Assembly (NCBI GenBank): GCA_002363865.1
Contig: DEWY01000002.1
Location: 186,001 to 250,000, forward strand
DNA length: 64,000 bases
Direction: 5' to 3'
DNA from: Caulobacteraceae bacterium UBA3198
GTDB taxonomy: Bacteria; Pseudomonadota; Alphaproteobacteria; Caulobacterales; Caulobacteraceae
The notes below the pieces were generated by a model. The model was not told the origin of the DNA, ran no database searches, and saw nothing but the letters and a program-made list of their open reading frames with translations. Of this stretch, positions 49,972-58,979 are shown piece by piece; positions within the stretch are counted from its first letter, which is position 1; each line of letters starts with the position of its first letter. Made by a program: the position numbers and the translations under genes.

Positions 49972-51217
49972 GGTTCTGGCTGATCGCACCTACCGCCATC
50001 TCTTCGCCGCCCAGGTGATCGCCCTGCTGGGCACCGGGCTTGCGACCGTGGCGCTGGGGCTCCTGGCCTACGATCTGGCCGGCGCGAATGCGGGCGCGGT
50101 GCTGGGCGGCGCCCTGGCCATCAAGATGATCGCCTATATCGGCGTCGGCCCAGTGGTGAACGCCTTCATCGACCAGATCCCCCGCCGGACCCTGCTGGTG
50201 GCCATGGACGTGGTCCGGGCGATCGTGGCGCTCAGCCTGCCGTTCGTCGATCAGGTCTGGCAGGTCTATGTGCTGATCTTCCTGCTGCAGTCGGCCTCGG
50301 CGGCCTTCACACCGACCTTCCAGGCCGCGATCCCCGACGTTCTGCCCGATGAGCAGAAGTACACCCGGGCGCTCTCCCTCTCGCGCCTGGCCTATGACCT
50401 GGAGAGCCTGGTCAGCCCGATGCTGGCGGCCGCCCTGCTGACCCTGATCTCGTTTCACTGGCTGTTCGCCGGAACGGTGGTGGGCTTCCTCGCCTCAGCG
50501 GCCCTGGTCTTGTCGGTGACCATCCCCCAGCCGCCCAGGAAGCCGCGGACAGGCGGCGTCTATGCCCGGACCACGCTCGGCTCCCGAATATACCTCAAGA
50601 CCCCCCGTCTGCGGGGCCTGCTGGCCTTCAACCTGACCGCTGCGGCGGCCGGCGCCATGGTCATCGTCAATACCGTGGTGCTGGTCCGCACCGGCCTGGG
50701 CCGCTCCAACGACGACGTCGCCCTGGCCCTGGCGGCGTTCGGCGGCGGGTCAATGGTCGCAGCCTTCGCCCTGCCCCGTCTGCTCGACCGGCTGTCGGAC
50801 CGCCCGGTGATGCTGGGGGGCTCGGCCCTCCTGGTGGGCGGGCTTGGCGTCGCAGCCCTGCTGATGATCGGCGGCGCAGGCCTGTCCTGGCCGGTCCTGT
50901 TGTGTCTCTGGGCGATGCTGGGGCTGGGCTATTCAGCGGTCCTGACGCCGGGCGGACGCCTGCTGCGGCGCTCAGCGGCCCCAGAGGATCGCAGCGCCGT
51001 CTTCGCCGCCCAGTTCGCCCTCTCCCATGCCGGCTGGCTCATCACCTATTCGGTGGCAGGCGCCGTCGGCGCAGCGCTCGGCATGGGCTGGACCTTCGCC
51101 ATCCTGGGCGTGATCGCCGCGGGCGGAGTGGCGGCGGCGCTCGCCCTGTGGCCCGCCGAGGATCCGGATGACGTCGCCCGTCCCCAGGCAGGCGCCAAGA
51201 CTGGGGCGGCGTCATAG
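49964..51217 (+). CDS. MFS transporter coupled to czcA
   Basis: A 417-aa, 12-helix major facilitator protein starting 8 nt before the end of czcA, behind GAGGG. The N-terminal half has the usual first-helix signature (YRHLFAAQVIALLGTGLATVALGLLAYDL) and a helix 2-3 loop of the type seen in EntS/NreB-like exporters (FIDQIPRRTLLVAMDVVRA). Overlap with czcA implies co-expression, so export of a metal ion or complex, as for NreB with nickel, is a fair inference. The substrate is not shown by sequence. Confidence 0.82.
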   Translation: MLEVLADRTYRHLFAAQVIALLGTGLATVALGLLAYDLAGANAGAVLGGALAIKMIAYIGVGPVVNAFIDQIPRRTLLVAMDVVRAIVALSLPFVDQVWQVYVLIFLLQSASAAFTPTFQAAIPDVLPDEQKYTRALSLSRLAYDLESLVSPMLAAALLTLISFHWLFAGTVVGFLASAALVLSVTIPQPPRKPRTGGVYARTTLGSRIYLKTPRLRGLLAFNLTAAAAGAMVIVNTVVLVRTGLGRSNDDVALALAAFGGGSMVAAFALPRLLDRLSDRPVMLGGSALLVGGLGVAALLMIGGAGLSWPVLLCLWAMLGLGYSAVLTPGGRLLRRSAAPEDRSAVFAAQFALSHAGWLITYSVAGAVGAALGMGWTFAILGVIAAGGVAAALALWPAEDPDDVARPQAGAKTGAAS

Positions 51218-51284
51218 CTGCCAACGGGCAAGGCGCTCGCTGCCGCGAGTCTCTGAACCTCAGCCCCGGTCGAAACGCCTTCCA

Positions 51285-52067
51285 TCAGGCCGCGCCCGCG
51301 AGAGGCGCTGCTTCAGGAAGGCGTGACCAAACCTCGGAGCCGGCGAGCGCTTCACCCACCATGATCAAGGCGGGCCCCGATTTCAGGTCCACACTGGGGG
51401 CCGCGGCCAGCGTGGCGAGAGTCATGCTCTGAAGCTGCGCCCCAGGGCCGCTGGCGTCCGTGACGACCGCCACGGGGGTGTCGGGCAAGCGGCCCGCTGC
51501 AATCAGACACCGTGCGATTTCTGGCGCAGCGCGGCCCCCCATATAGATGGCCAGGGTCGCCTCGGGATCGGCGGCGGCCGCCCAGTCCAGGGAGAGTTTT
51601 CCGTCCTGCGTGGTGGCGGTGGTCATCACGACACGGCGGGCCACGCCGCGATGGGTCAGGGGCAGGGCGAACTGGGCGGCCGCCGCGCAGGCTGCGGTGA
51701 CGCCGGGCACGATCTCCACCGCCAGGCCCTGCTGGCGCAGCGCCTGGGCCTCCTCCCCCACCCGGCCGAAGATCGAGGGATCGCCGCCCTTCAGCCGCAC
51801 GACCCTCAGGCCCCGCTGAGCCAGCCGGATCATCAGGCGGTTGATGGTTTCCTGCCGCATGGAGGGCCGGCCTGCCCGCTTGCCGGTCTGGATCTTCAGG
51901 CAGGCCTGCGGCGCCAGGGCCAGGATCTCGTCGCCGACCAGGGCGTCATAGAGCAGGGCCTGGGCGCCCTCGATGGCGCGTGCTGCGCGCAGGGTCAGCA
52001 GGTCGGCGGCGCCGGGGCCTGCGCCCACGAGCTGGACGGGAAAGAGGGGTTTGGCTTCAGGCGGCAT
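51285..52067 (-). CDS. cobA: Uroporphyrinogen-III C-methyltransferase
   Basis: A 260-aa SAM-dependent methyltransferase started at ATG 52067, inside the last codons of nasA (11-nt overlap). Family motifs are VGAGPGAADLLTLRA (GAGPG at 15-19), RLKGGDPSIFGR, VEIVPGVTAACAAAA and PLTHRGVARR. It methylates uroporphyrinogen III at C2 and C7 to precorrin-2 for siroheme. Siroheme is the cofactor of NirB encoded upstream, which explains its place at the end of the operon. There is no CysG-like oxidase/chelatase domain, so siroheme completion must lie elsewhere. Confidence 0.93.
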   Translation of the reverse strand: MPPEAKPLFPVQLVGAGPGAADLLTLRAARAIEGAQALLYDALVGDEILALAPQACLKIQTGKRAGRPSMRQETINRLMIRLAQRGLRVVRLKGGDPSIFGRVGEEAQALRQQGLAVEIVPGVTAACAAAAQFALPLTHRGVARRVVMTTATTQDGKLSLDWAAAADPEATLAIYMGGRAAPEIARCLIAAGRLPDTPVAVVTDASGPGAQLQSMTLATLAAAPSVDLKSGPALIMVGEALAGSEVWSRLPEAAPLAGAA

Positions 52068-54705
52068 GACGGGTCTCCGAGGCGGGCAGCATTCGGGTGA
52101 TTTCGGGACGACAGGACCCGCACTGAGTTCCAGCCCCGGTGGCTGCGCCGACCGCATCCAGGCTGGCAGCCCCCTGGGCGATGGCTGCCTCGATCCGCGG
52201 CCGGCGGACGCTGCGGCAGGCGCAGACCAGGGGGCCGGTCTCGACTGGCGCTCCCGGGGCGAAGCCGATCAGCAGGCCCGCGCGATCAGTCTCGCTCAGC
52301 TGATCCTTGGCGAACAGGGCCGACAGCCAGTCCCGGGGCGGCAGACGGCCGGTCTCCACGGTCATGAACAGCACGCTGGCCAGCCGGTCGTCCTGGACGA
52401 AGGCTTCACGCAGCCGCCCGCCCTGGGCATCCTCCAGCAGCAGCGCCTGGCCCTTCAGGCCCCGACTCAACGCTTTGCGCAGAGCGTCACGCTGATCGGC
52501 GTCCCCGCGGCCAGCGAACTCATGCAGCTGGCAGCCGTCCTGGGTCGCCCGGCGCCAGACCAGGTCGAGCCCCTCTGGCGGCGCAACGGCGGCCCTGGAT
52601 AGGAAGAAGCCTCTCCAGGTCTCGCGATAGGCCTGGATACGGGCCGGCGTATGTTTGAACTCCGGCTGGCCGGAGATGGGATCCACAGGGCCCGAGACCA
52701 GCGGATTGGCCATCCCCTGGGGTGCGTAGGCCGCGCTCCAGTGCATGGGCATGAAGATGCAGCCAGGCCGTTGAGCGTCTGTGATCCTCGCCAGGGCGAC
52801 GGCTTCGCCGTGGGCGGTGCGCACCCGGGTCAGCATGCCGTCGGCGATCCCCTGTTCCAGGGCGTCGGCGGGGTGGACGTCCACATAGGGCTCCGGCGCG
52901 TGGCGGCTGAGCGAGGCGGAGAGCCCGGTGCGGGTCAGGGTATGCCAGTGATCGCGGACCCGGCCGGTGTTCAGGGCCAGGGGAAAGGCGCCGTCGGTGG
53001 CCTCGGCCGGTCCCAGGGCCAGCGTCGGGACCATCCGGGCTCGGCCATCGGCTGTGGGAAACCGGCCATCGGTGAACAGCCGCGCCGTGCCGCCGGCTGG
53101 CGTCACCGGCCACTGGACGGGGGCCAGGGCGTCGTAGGCCTCGGGCGTGAGGCCGACGAGCGGACCCAGATCCAGGGTCCGGCCGCTGTTTTCATAGGCG
53201 GTCATCCGCGCCCATTCCCGGAACACCTGGGCGTTGGATCGCCAGTTGAACGCCTCCCCATGGCCCATGGCCGCGGCCACTTCTGCGATGATCTTCCAGT
53301 CGGGGCGCGCTTGGCCGGGCGGCGCCATCACCGCCCGCTGGCGGGAGATGCGGCGTTCGGAATTGGTCACCGTGCCGTCCTTCTCGCCCCAGGCCAGGGC
53401 GGGCAGCTTCACATGGGCGAAGGCGGCGGTGTCAGTGTACGCCATGCAGTCGGAGACCACCACGAAGGGACAACCGGCCAGGGCTTTGCGCACGGCGTGC
53501 GCCCTGGGCATGCTGACGGCCGGGTTGGTGGCCATGACCCACAGGGCCTTGATGCGCCCATCGCCGACCGCCTCGAACATCTCGACGGCCTTGAGGCCGG
53601 GCTTGCGGGCCAGGTTTGGCGCGCTCCAGAACCGTTCGACCCGGGCGCAGTCGACCTCGGTGAAGTCCATGTGGGCGGCCAGCGTATTGGCCAGGCCGCC
53701 GGTCTCCCGGCCCCCCATGGCGTTGGGTTGGCCGGTGATCGAGAAGGGGCAGGCGCCGGGCTTGCCGATCCGCCCCGTGGCCAGGTGGACATTGAGGATG
53801 GCCAGGCCCTTGGCCACCCCTTGGGCCGACTGGTTGGCCCCCATGGAAAACAGGCTCACCGTCCGCGGCGTGGCGGCGAAGAGGTCGTAGAAGGCGCGGA
53901 GGTCGGCCAGGGTCAGGCCGCAGTCGGCGGCGACGGCGGCGGGCGACTGGTCATCGCGGGCGAGGCTTTCGACCACCGCGCCATAACCGCTCACATGGGT
54001 GGCCACATAGGCCTGGTCCACGGCGCCACAGTCCATCAGGTGGGCGAGCAGCCCGTTCCAGAGCCGCACGTCGCTCTGGGGCGCGAGGGGCAGGTGCAGG
54101 TCGGCCATCTCGGCGGTGTCGGTGCGGCGGGGGTCGATGACCACGTGCCGCTGGCCGCGATCCCGGGCCGCCTCCATCCGCCGGAACAGCACCGGATGAG
54201 TCCAGGCGGCGTTGTGGCCGGAGAAGACTACGAGGTCGGCGAGGTCCAGATCCTCATAGCAGCCGGGCACCAGATCGGCGCCGAAGGCGGCCTTGTGCGC
54301 GGCCACAGCCGAGGCCATGCAAAGTCTTGAATTGGTGTCGATATTGGCCGCGCCGATGAAGCCCTTCATGAGCTTGTTGGCGACGTAATAGTCCTCGGTC
54401 AGAAGCTGGCCCGAGACGTAGAAGGCCACCGAGTCCGGACCGTGCCGGGCGATGGTTTCGGAGAACCGACGCGCCACCAGGCGGGTCGCCTCGGCCCAGG
54501 AGGTCTCCCGCCCGCCGATCTCCGGCGCCAGCAGCCGTCCCTCCAGGCCGACCGTGTCAGCCAAGGCCGTGCCCTTGGAACAGAGGCGGCCGAGATTGGC
54601 CGGATGATCGGCATCGCCCTGGACCGTCAGGGCGCGGCCCTCGGCCCGGGCCGTGATCCCGCAGCCGACGCCGCAATAGGGACAGGTGGTGCGGGTCTCG
54701 ACCAC
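52057..54705 (-). CDS. nasA: Assimilatory nitrate reductase with C-terminal BFD domain
   Basis: An 882-aa cytoplasmic molybdoenzyme. An N-terminal 4Fe-4S cluster is bound by C8, C11, C15 and C42 (CPYCGVGCG). Molybdopterin-binding domains follow (NSRLCMASAVAAH, FSMGANQSAQGVAKGLAILN, NTGRVRDHWHTLTRTG). Residues about 800-880 add a BFD-like 2Fe-2S domain (VCACRSVRRPRIEAAI, GTQCGSCRPEI), as in the Klebsiella and Azotobacter assimilatory enzymes. It reduces nitrate to nitrite for NirBD. It is preceded by nirD (7-nt gap) and overlaps cobA. No separate flavoprotein subunit NasB is in the window. Confidence 0.95.
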   Translation of the reverse strand: MVETRTTCPYCGVGCGITARAEGRALTVQGDADHPANLGRLCSKGTALADTVGLEGRLLAPEIGGRETSWAEATRLVARRFSETIARHGPDSVAFYVSGQLLTEDYYVANKLMKGFIGAANIDTNSRLCMASAVAAHKAAFGADLVPGCYEDLDLADLVVFSGHNAAWTHPVLFRRMEAARDRGQRHVVIDPRRTDTAEMADLHLPLAPQSDVRLWNGLLAHLMDCGAVDQAYVATHVSGYGAVVESLARDDQSPAAVAADCGLTLADLRAFYDLFAATPRTVSLFSMGANQSAQGVAKGLAILNVHLATGRIGKPGACPFSITGQPNAMGGRETGGLANTLAAHMDFTEVDCARVERFWSAPNLARKPGLKAVEMFEAVGDGRIKALWVMATNPAVSMPRAHAVRKALAGCPFVVVSDCMAYTDTAAFAHVKLPALAWGEKDGTVTNSERRISRQRAVMAPPGQARPDWKIIAEVAAAMGHGEAFNWRSNAQVFREWARMTAYENSGRTLDLGPLVGLTPEAYDALAPVQWPVTPAGGTARLFTDGRFPTADGRARMVPTLALGPAEATDGAFPLALNTGRVRDHWHTLTRTGLSASLSRHAPEPYVDVHPADALEQGIADGMLTRVRTAHGEAVALARITDAQRPGCIFMPMHWSAAYAPQGMANPLVSGPVDPISGQPEFKHTPARIQAYRETWRGFFLSRAAVAPPEGLDLVWRRATQDGCQLHEFAGRGDADQRDALRKALSRGLKGQALLLEDAQGGRLREAFVQDDRLASVLFMTVETGRLPPRDWLSALFAKDQLSETDRAGLLIGFAPGAPVETGPLVCACRSVRRPRIEAAIAQGAASLDAVGAATGAGTQCGSCRPEITRMLPASETRHAA

Positions 54706-54712
54706 GGGCGCC

Positions 54713-55060
54713 TCAGGCCCGGACCAGGCCGATGAACAACCGACCCTCGCGCACCTCCAGCGGCACCACGGGCGCGCAACCCTTGCCGGCGTCGGCGCCC
54801 AGGGACTCGCCTGTGGCCAGGTCGATCACCCGGCCATGCAGCGGGCAGGTCACCGAGGCGCCGTGGACGATGCCCTGGCTGAGCGGTCCGCCCTTGTGCG
54901 GGCAGGCGTCCATCAGGGCGAAGACCTGACCGTCGCCGGTGCGGAAGATGGCGATCTCCCCTTGCGGCCCCTTCAGGCGACGGGCGCCGCGGCGGGGGAT
55001 GTCGGTGTCGGCGCCGACATCGACCCAGGCGATTTGGGGATCCTTGACCAGGGCGTTCAT
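54713..55060 (-). CDS. nirD: Nitrite reductase small subunit, Rieske type
   Basis: A 115-aa Rieske-fold protein. It keeps the cluster ligands C53 and H55 (DACPHKGGPL) and C72 and H75 (VTCPLHG). E. coli NirD lacks ligands, so this is the ligand-bearing form found in many proteobacteria and should bind a 2Fe-2S cluster. It partners NirB in the NADH-dependent reduction of nitrite to ammonium. Its ATG overlaps the nirB stop by 4 nt. Confidence 0.92.
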   Translation of the reverse strand: MNALVKDPQIAWVDVGADTDIPRRGARRLKGPQGEIAIFRTGDGQVFALMDACPHKGGPLSQGIVHGASVTCPLHGRVIDLATGESLGADAGKGCAPVVPLEVREGRLFIGLVRA

Positions 55061-57513
55061 GCGCGTTCGAACTCCAGGCGACGGCTGAGAGGATTGAACT
55101 CATCGGCATGGCGACCGGCGACCCGTTCCGCCCAGGGATCGGTGCGAGAGAAGCGCTGCGAATAGGCGAAGCGGTCGTAGAGGGCCTTGCGCGCCTCCGG
55201 GTCCTCGACCTGGGCGCGGATCGTCTCCAGGCCGACCCTGGCCATCCATTTGTAGATGCGCTCCAGATACCAGCCCTCCTCGCGATAGAGTTGGGTGATG
55301 GCGCAGATGGCCCAGACGGCCTCGTCCTCGCTGGCGACCTTGGTCAGCAGCTGGGTCCCCTGAATGTGCAGCCCGGCCGCGCCGCCGATGTGGATCTCGA
55401 AGCCGGAGTCCACACACACCACACCGATGTCCTTGCAGGTGGCTTCGGCGCAGTTGCGCGGGCAGCCCGACACCGCCAGCTTCACCTTGGCCGGGGCCCA
55501 CGACCCCCACATGAACTTCTCCAGCCGCACGCCGAGGCCGGTGGAATCCTGGGTCCCGAACCGGCACCAGTCGGTGCCGACGCAGGTCTTCACCGTCCGA
55601 AGGCCTTTGGCGTAGGCGTGGCCCGAGACCATGCCGGCCGCGTTCAGATCAGCCCAGACCGCCGGCAGGTCGTCCTTCTTGACGCCCAGCAGGTCGATCC
55701 GCTGGCCACCGGTGACCTTGACTGCCGGGATGGCGAACTTGTCGGCCACATCGGCGATGGCCCGCAGTTCCTGGGGCGAGGTCATGCCGCCCCACATCCG
55801 CGGCACCACTGAATAGGTGCCATCCTTCTGGATGTTGGCGTGGACCCGCTCGTTGACGAAGCGCGACTGCTTGTCGTCCTGGTAGTCGCCGGGCCAGGCG
55901 CAGATCAGATAGTAGTTGAGCGCCGGCCGGCAGCTGGCGCAGCCCTCGGGCGTCGTCCATTCCAGGGCCTGCATGACCGCCGGGATCGACTTCAGACCCT
56001 CGGAAACGATGCGCTTGCGCACCACCTCATGGCCGTGATGGGTGCAGCCACAGACGGGCTTGGGTCCGGTCTGGACCTGGAAGGCGTCGCCCAGGGTCAC
56101 CGCCAGCAGCTTCTCCACCAGCGGCGTACACGACCCGCAGGAGGCCGAGGCCTTGGTGTGGGCGCGGACGTCCTCGAGCGTGGTCAGGCCGAGGTCGGCA
56201 ATGGCGGTGGTGATGGCGCCCTTGCACACGCCGTTGCAGCCGCAGATCTCCTGAGAGTCCGCCATGGCCGCAACGGCGCTCTTAGGGTCCACGCCGCGGA
56301 GCGCCTCCGTCACCGCCTGGCCGAAGATGAGGGTTTCGCGAAGCTCGCTGACATCGGCCTGTGACTTCATCAGGTCGAAGTACCAGCCGCCGTCGATCAC
56401 ATCGCCGAACAGGACCGCGCCGGCCACCCGCCCCTGCTCCAGCACCACGCGTTTGTAGACCCCGCGCCCGGCGTCACGGAACACCACGTCCTCACAGCCC
56501 TCGCCGCCGGAGAAACGTCCCGCGGAGAAGACATCGACGCCTGAGACCTTCAGCCGGGTCTGCAAGACCGAGCCGCCATAGGCGCAATCGTCCACGCCCG
56601 TCAGTACGTCGGCGAGCGTGCGGCACATCTCCCAGATCGGCGCCACTAGGCCATAGGCGATCCCCCGATGCTCGGCGCACTCGCCGATGGCGAAGACGGC
56701 CGGATCGGAGGTGCGCATCTGGTCGTCCACCACCACGCCGCGCCCGACGTTGAGGCCGCAGTTCGCCGCCAGGGCCGTGTTCGGGCGGATGCCCACAGCC
56801 ATGACCAGCAGGCTGCAGGGAATGATCCGGCCGTCCTTGAGCTGCAGGCCGCTGACCTTGCCGTCCTCGCCCAGGATCGCTTCGGACTGGGCGCCCAGCA
56901 CGGTCTCCACGCCACGATCGGTGAGGGCGCTGCGCAGAAGGAATCCCGCCGACTCGTCGAGCTGGCGCTCCATCAGCACGTCCATCAGGTGGATGACCGT
57001 GGCCCGCATCCCACGCCGGGCCAGGCCATAGGCGGCCTCCAGACCCAGCAGCCCGCCGCCGATCACGACGGCCTCGCCGCCCGCGTCGGCGGCGGCCACC
57101 ATGGTCTCCACATCGTCCAGGTCACGGAAGGTGACGACTCCGGCCAGGCCCGCGCCGGGCAGCGGCAGGCGCACGGGGTCGGAGCCGGTGGCCAGGATCA
57201 GCCGGTCATAGGCCGCCTGCGTCCCATCGCCCGCCCGGACCACCCTGGCCTCGCGGTCGATCTCGGCGACGGCGCAGCCAGTGTGCAGGGTGATGGCGTG
57301 GTCCCGGTACCAGGCCTCGTCATTGAGGACGATGTCGGCGAAGGCTTTTTCGCCGGCCAGGACGGGCGAGAGCATGATGCGGTCGTAGTTCACCCGGGGC
57401 TCGGTCCCGAAGATGGTGATCTCGTAGCGGTTGGGGTCGCGCTTGAGCACTTCCTCCACCGCGCGGCAGCCGGCCATGCCGTTGCCGATGACGACAAGAC
57501 GTTCCTTGGTCAT
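55057..57513 (-). CDS. nirB: Nitrite reductase [NAD(P)H] large subunit
   Basis: An 818-aa enzyme. An FAD domain (VVIGNGMAGCRAVEEVL) and an NAD domain (GGEAVVIGGGLLGLEAAYGLARRGM) are followed by BFD-like 2Fe-2S cysteines (CGCNGVCKGAI, ASCGSCTPL). Ferredoxin-like half domains and a siroheme/4Fe-4S binding region complete it (CVGTDWCRFG, SGCPRNCAEATCKD). It reduces nitrite to ammonium by six electrons in the cytoplasm. It follows narK by 17 nt in the nitrate operon. Confidence 0.96.
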   Translation of the reverse strand: MTKERLVVIGNGMAGCRAVEEVLKRDPNRYEITIFGTEPRVNYDRIMLSPVLAGEKAFADIVLNDEAWYRDHAITLHTGCAVAEIDREARVVRAGDGTQAAYDRLILATGSDPVRLPLPGAGLAGVVTFRDLDDVETMVAAADAGGEAVVIGGGLLGLEAAYGLARRGMRATVIHLMDVLMERQLDESAGFLLRSALTDRGVETVLGAQSEAILGEDGKVSGLQLKDGRIIPCSLLVMAVGIRPNTALAANCGLNVGRGVVVDDQMRTSDPAVFAIGECAEHRGIAYGLVAPIWEMCRTLADVLTGVDDCAYGGSVLQTRLKVSGVDVFSAGRFSGGEGCEDVVFRDAGRGVYKRVVLEQGRVAGAVLFGDVIDGGWYFDLMKSQADVSELRETLIFGQAVTEALRGVDPKSAVAAMADSQEICGCNGVCKGAITTAIADLGLTTLEDVRAHTKASASCGSCTPLVEKLLAVTLGDAFQVQTGPKPVCGCTHHGHEVVRKRIVSEGLKSIPAVMQALEWTTPEGCASCRPALNYYLICAWPGDYQDDKQSRFVNERVHANIQKDGTYSVVPRMWGGMTSPQELRAIADVADKFAIPAVKVTGGQRIDLLGVKKDDLPAVWADLNAAGMVSGHAYAKGLRTVKTCVGTDWCRFGTQDSTGLGVRLEKFMWGSWAPAKVKLAVSGCPRNCAEATCKDIGVVCVDSGFEIHIGGAAGLHIQGTQLLTKVASEDEAVWAICAITQLYREEGWYLERIYKWMARVGLETIRAQVEDPEARKALYDRFAYSQRFSRTDPWAERVAGRHADEFNPLSRRLEFERA

Positions 57514-57530
57514 GGGGGTCTCCTGTCGAC

Positions 57531-58754
57531 CTAAAGACGGATCGGGACGGATGAGGGGCCGGCCAGCTCATGCCAGGTCCGGCGCCACTGGCCCTTGACC
57601 AGATTGAGGGCCAGGCAGGCCATCAGCGCCATGACCGCGAAGCCGAACAGACCGGCCTGATAGGAGCCCGTGGTCTGCTTGGCCCAACCAAGGCTGGCGG
57701 CCAGATAGAAGCCGCCCACCCCACCGGTCATGCCGACCAGGCCGGTGACCACGCCGATCTCGTTGCGGAAGCGCTGCGGGGCGAGCTGGAAGACCGCGCC
57801 ATTGCCGGCGCCCAAGGCCATCATGGCGAACATGATCACGCCCAGGGCCACATAGGGGTTGGCCATATGGAAGCTGGCGACAGCGAGACCGACGGCGGCC
57901 ATGAGATAGACCACGGTCAGGGTCCGCACCCCGCCGTAGCGGTCGGCCAGGCCGCCGCCCACGGGCCGGGCGAAGGAGCCGGCGAAGACACAGGCGGCTG
58001 TGAAGAAGCCAGCGATCACCGGGCTCAGGCCATACTCGCTGTTGAAGTAGATGGTGAGCGACGAGGACAGGCCGACGAAGCCGCCGAAGGTGACGCTGTA
58101 GAGCAGCATGAGCCACCAGGCGTCCGGCGTCTTCAGCACCGCCATGTATTCGGTCAGGGACTTGGGCGGCGGCTGTTCAGGGGCGTCCTTGGCGAAGACC
58201 ACATAGACGACGAAGGCGATGGCCAGGGGGATGGTGGCCAGACCAAGGACGTTCATCCAGCCGAACTGCTGGGCCAGGAAAGGCGCAAACAGGGCCGCCA
58301 GAGCGGTGCCGGAATTGCCCGCGCCGGCGATGCCCAAGGCCAGGCCCTGATGCTCCGGGGGATACCAGCGCGAGGCCAGCGGCAGGGCCACGGCGAACGA
58401 GGCGCCGGCCACGCCCAGCAGGACGCCGACCATCAGGATCTGGCTGTAATTGTGCAGTCCCACGAACCAGGCGAGGCCGAGGCCCGCCATGACGATGAGC
58501 TGGCCGATGATCCCGGTCTTCTTCGGGCCGATATGGTCCACCAGCACGCCGGCCACCACCCGCAGCAGCGCCCCGGCGAGAACCGGAACGGCGACCATGA
58601 AGCCCTTCTGCGCCGCATCAAGGCCGAAACTCTCGGCGATGGCCACGCCCAAGGGACCCAGCAGCACCCAGACCATGAAGCTGAGGTCGAAGTACAGGAA
58701 GGCCGAGAACAGAGTCGGGGCGTGCCCCGCCTTAAGGAAGGATCGGCTGATCAT
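57531..58754 (-). CDS. narK: Nitrate/nitrite MFS transporter
   Basis: A 407-aa protein with 12 predicted helices. The first segment (SFMVWVLLGPLGVAIAESFGL) and the helix 5 and 11 nitrate-signature-like segments (GVAGASFAVALPLASRWYPPEHQGLALGIAGAGNSG, read around residues 115-150, and GLVGMTGGVGGFYLAA) are those of the NarK/NasA nitrate porter family. It imports nitrate for the reductases encoded downstream. It is the first structural gene behind the putative NasT-responsive leader. Confidence 0.93.
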   Translation of the reverse strand: MISRSFLKAGHAPTLFSAFLYFDLSFMVWVLLGPLGVAIAESFGLDAAQKGFMVAVPVLAGALLRVVAGVLVDHIGPKKTGIIGQLIVMAGLGLAWFVGLHNYSQILMVGVLLGVAGASFAVALPLASRWYPPEHQGLALGIAGAGNSGTALAALFAPFLAQQFGWMNVLGLATIPLAIAFVVYVVFAKDAPEQPPPKSLTEYMAVLKTPDAWWLMLLYSVTFGGFVGLSSSLTIYFNSEYGLSPVIAGFFTAACVFAGSFARPVGGGLADRYGGVRTLTVVYLMAAVGLAVASFHMANPYVALGVIMFAMMALGAGNGAVFQLAPQRFRNEIGVVTGLVGMTGGVGGFYLAASLGWAKQTTGSYQAGLFGFAVMALMACLALNLVKGQWRRTWHELAGPSSVPIRL

Positions 58755-58979
58755 GGGAAGACCCGTTCAAGAGGACATGAGTGGCGGCGTCGCCGTGCGG
58801 AGGCGGCTCGTCATCGAGCCTGTTCCGAAGAAGCCGCGAACGCCGTTGTCCTGGGCCTGACCTCATGAGGCGCGAGCCGGCCGGTCCCGTCACGCCCAGG
58901 ATGCAGGCGTCAGCTCAGATGGCCCGCATCGCGTGAAAATGTGGCGCCTGCGAACGAGTGCTGTCGAAGTCTTGGGCGA
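58755..58979 (-). promoter_or_regulatory. Putative NasT-regulated leader of the nitrate operon
   Basis: These 225 nt lie between nasS and narK, longer than any other gap in the operon. In NasS/NasT systems NasT binds paired hairpins in such a leader and prevents termination. On the transcribed strand I see CCTCATGAGG, then ACAACGGCGTTCGCGG, then the stem-loop at 58805-58820. I could not identify a U-run terminator, so the mechanism is inferred from nasST and position. Confidence 0.5.
58805..58820 (-). promoter_or_regulatory. Stem-loop in the nitrate operon leader
   Basis: GGCTCG-ATGA-CGAGCC forms a perfect 6-bp stem with a 4-nt loop (or 5 bp with a six-base loop GATGAC). It is 51 nt before narK and is a candidate for one of the NasT-binding or terminator hairpins. 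Confidence 0.45.

Noticed and set aside
52651..54330. Plus-strand frame of 559 codons across nasA
   Set aside because: It is the complement of a well-supported molybdoenzyme gene; no domain found.
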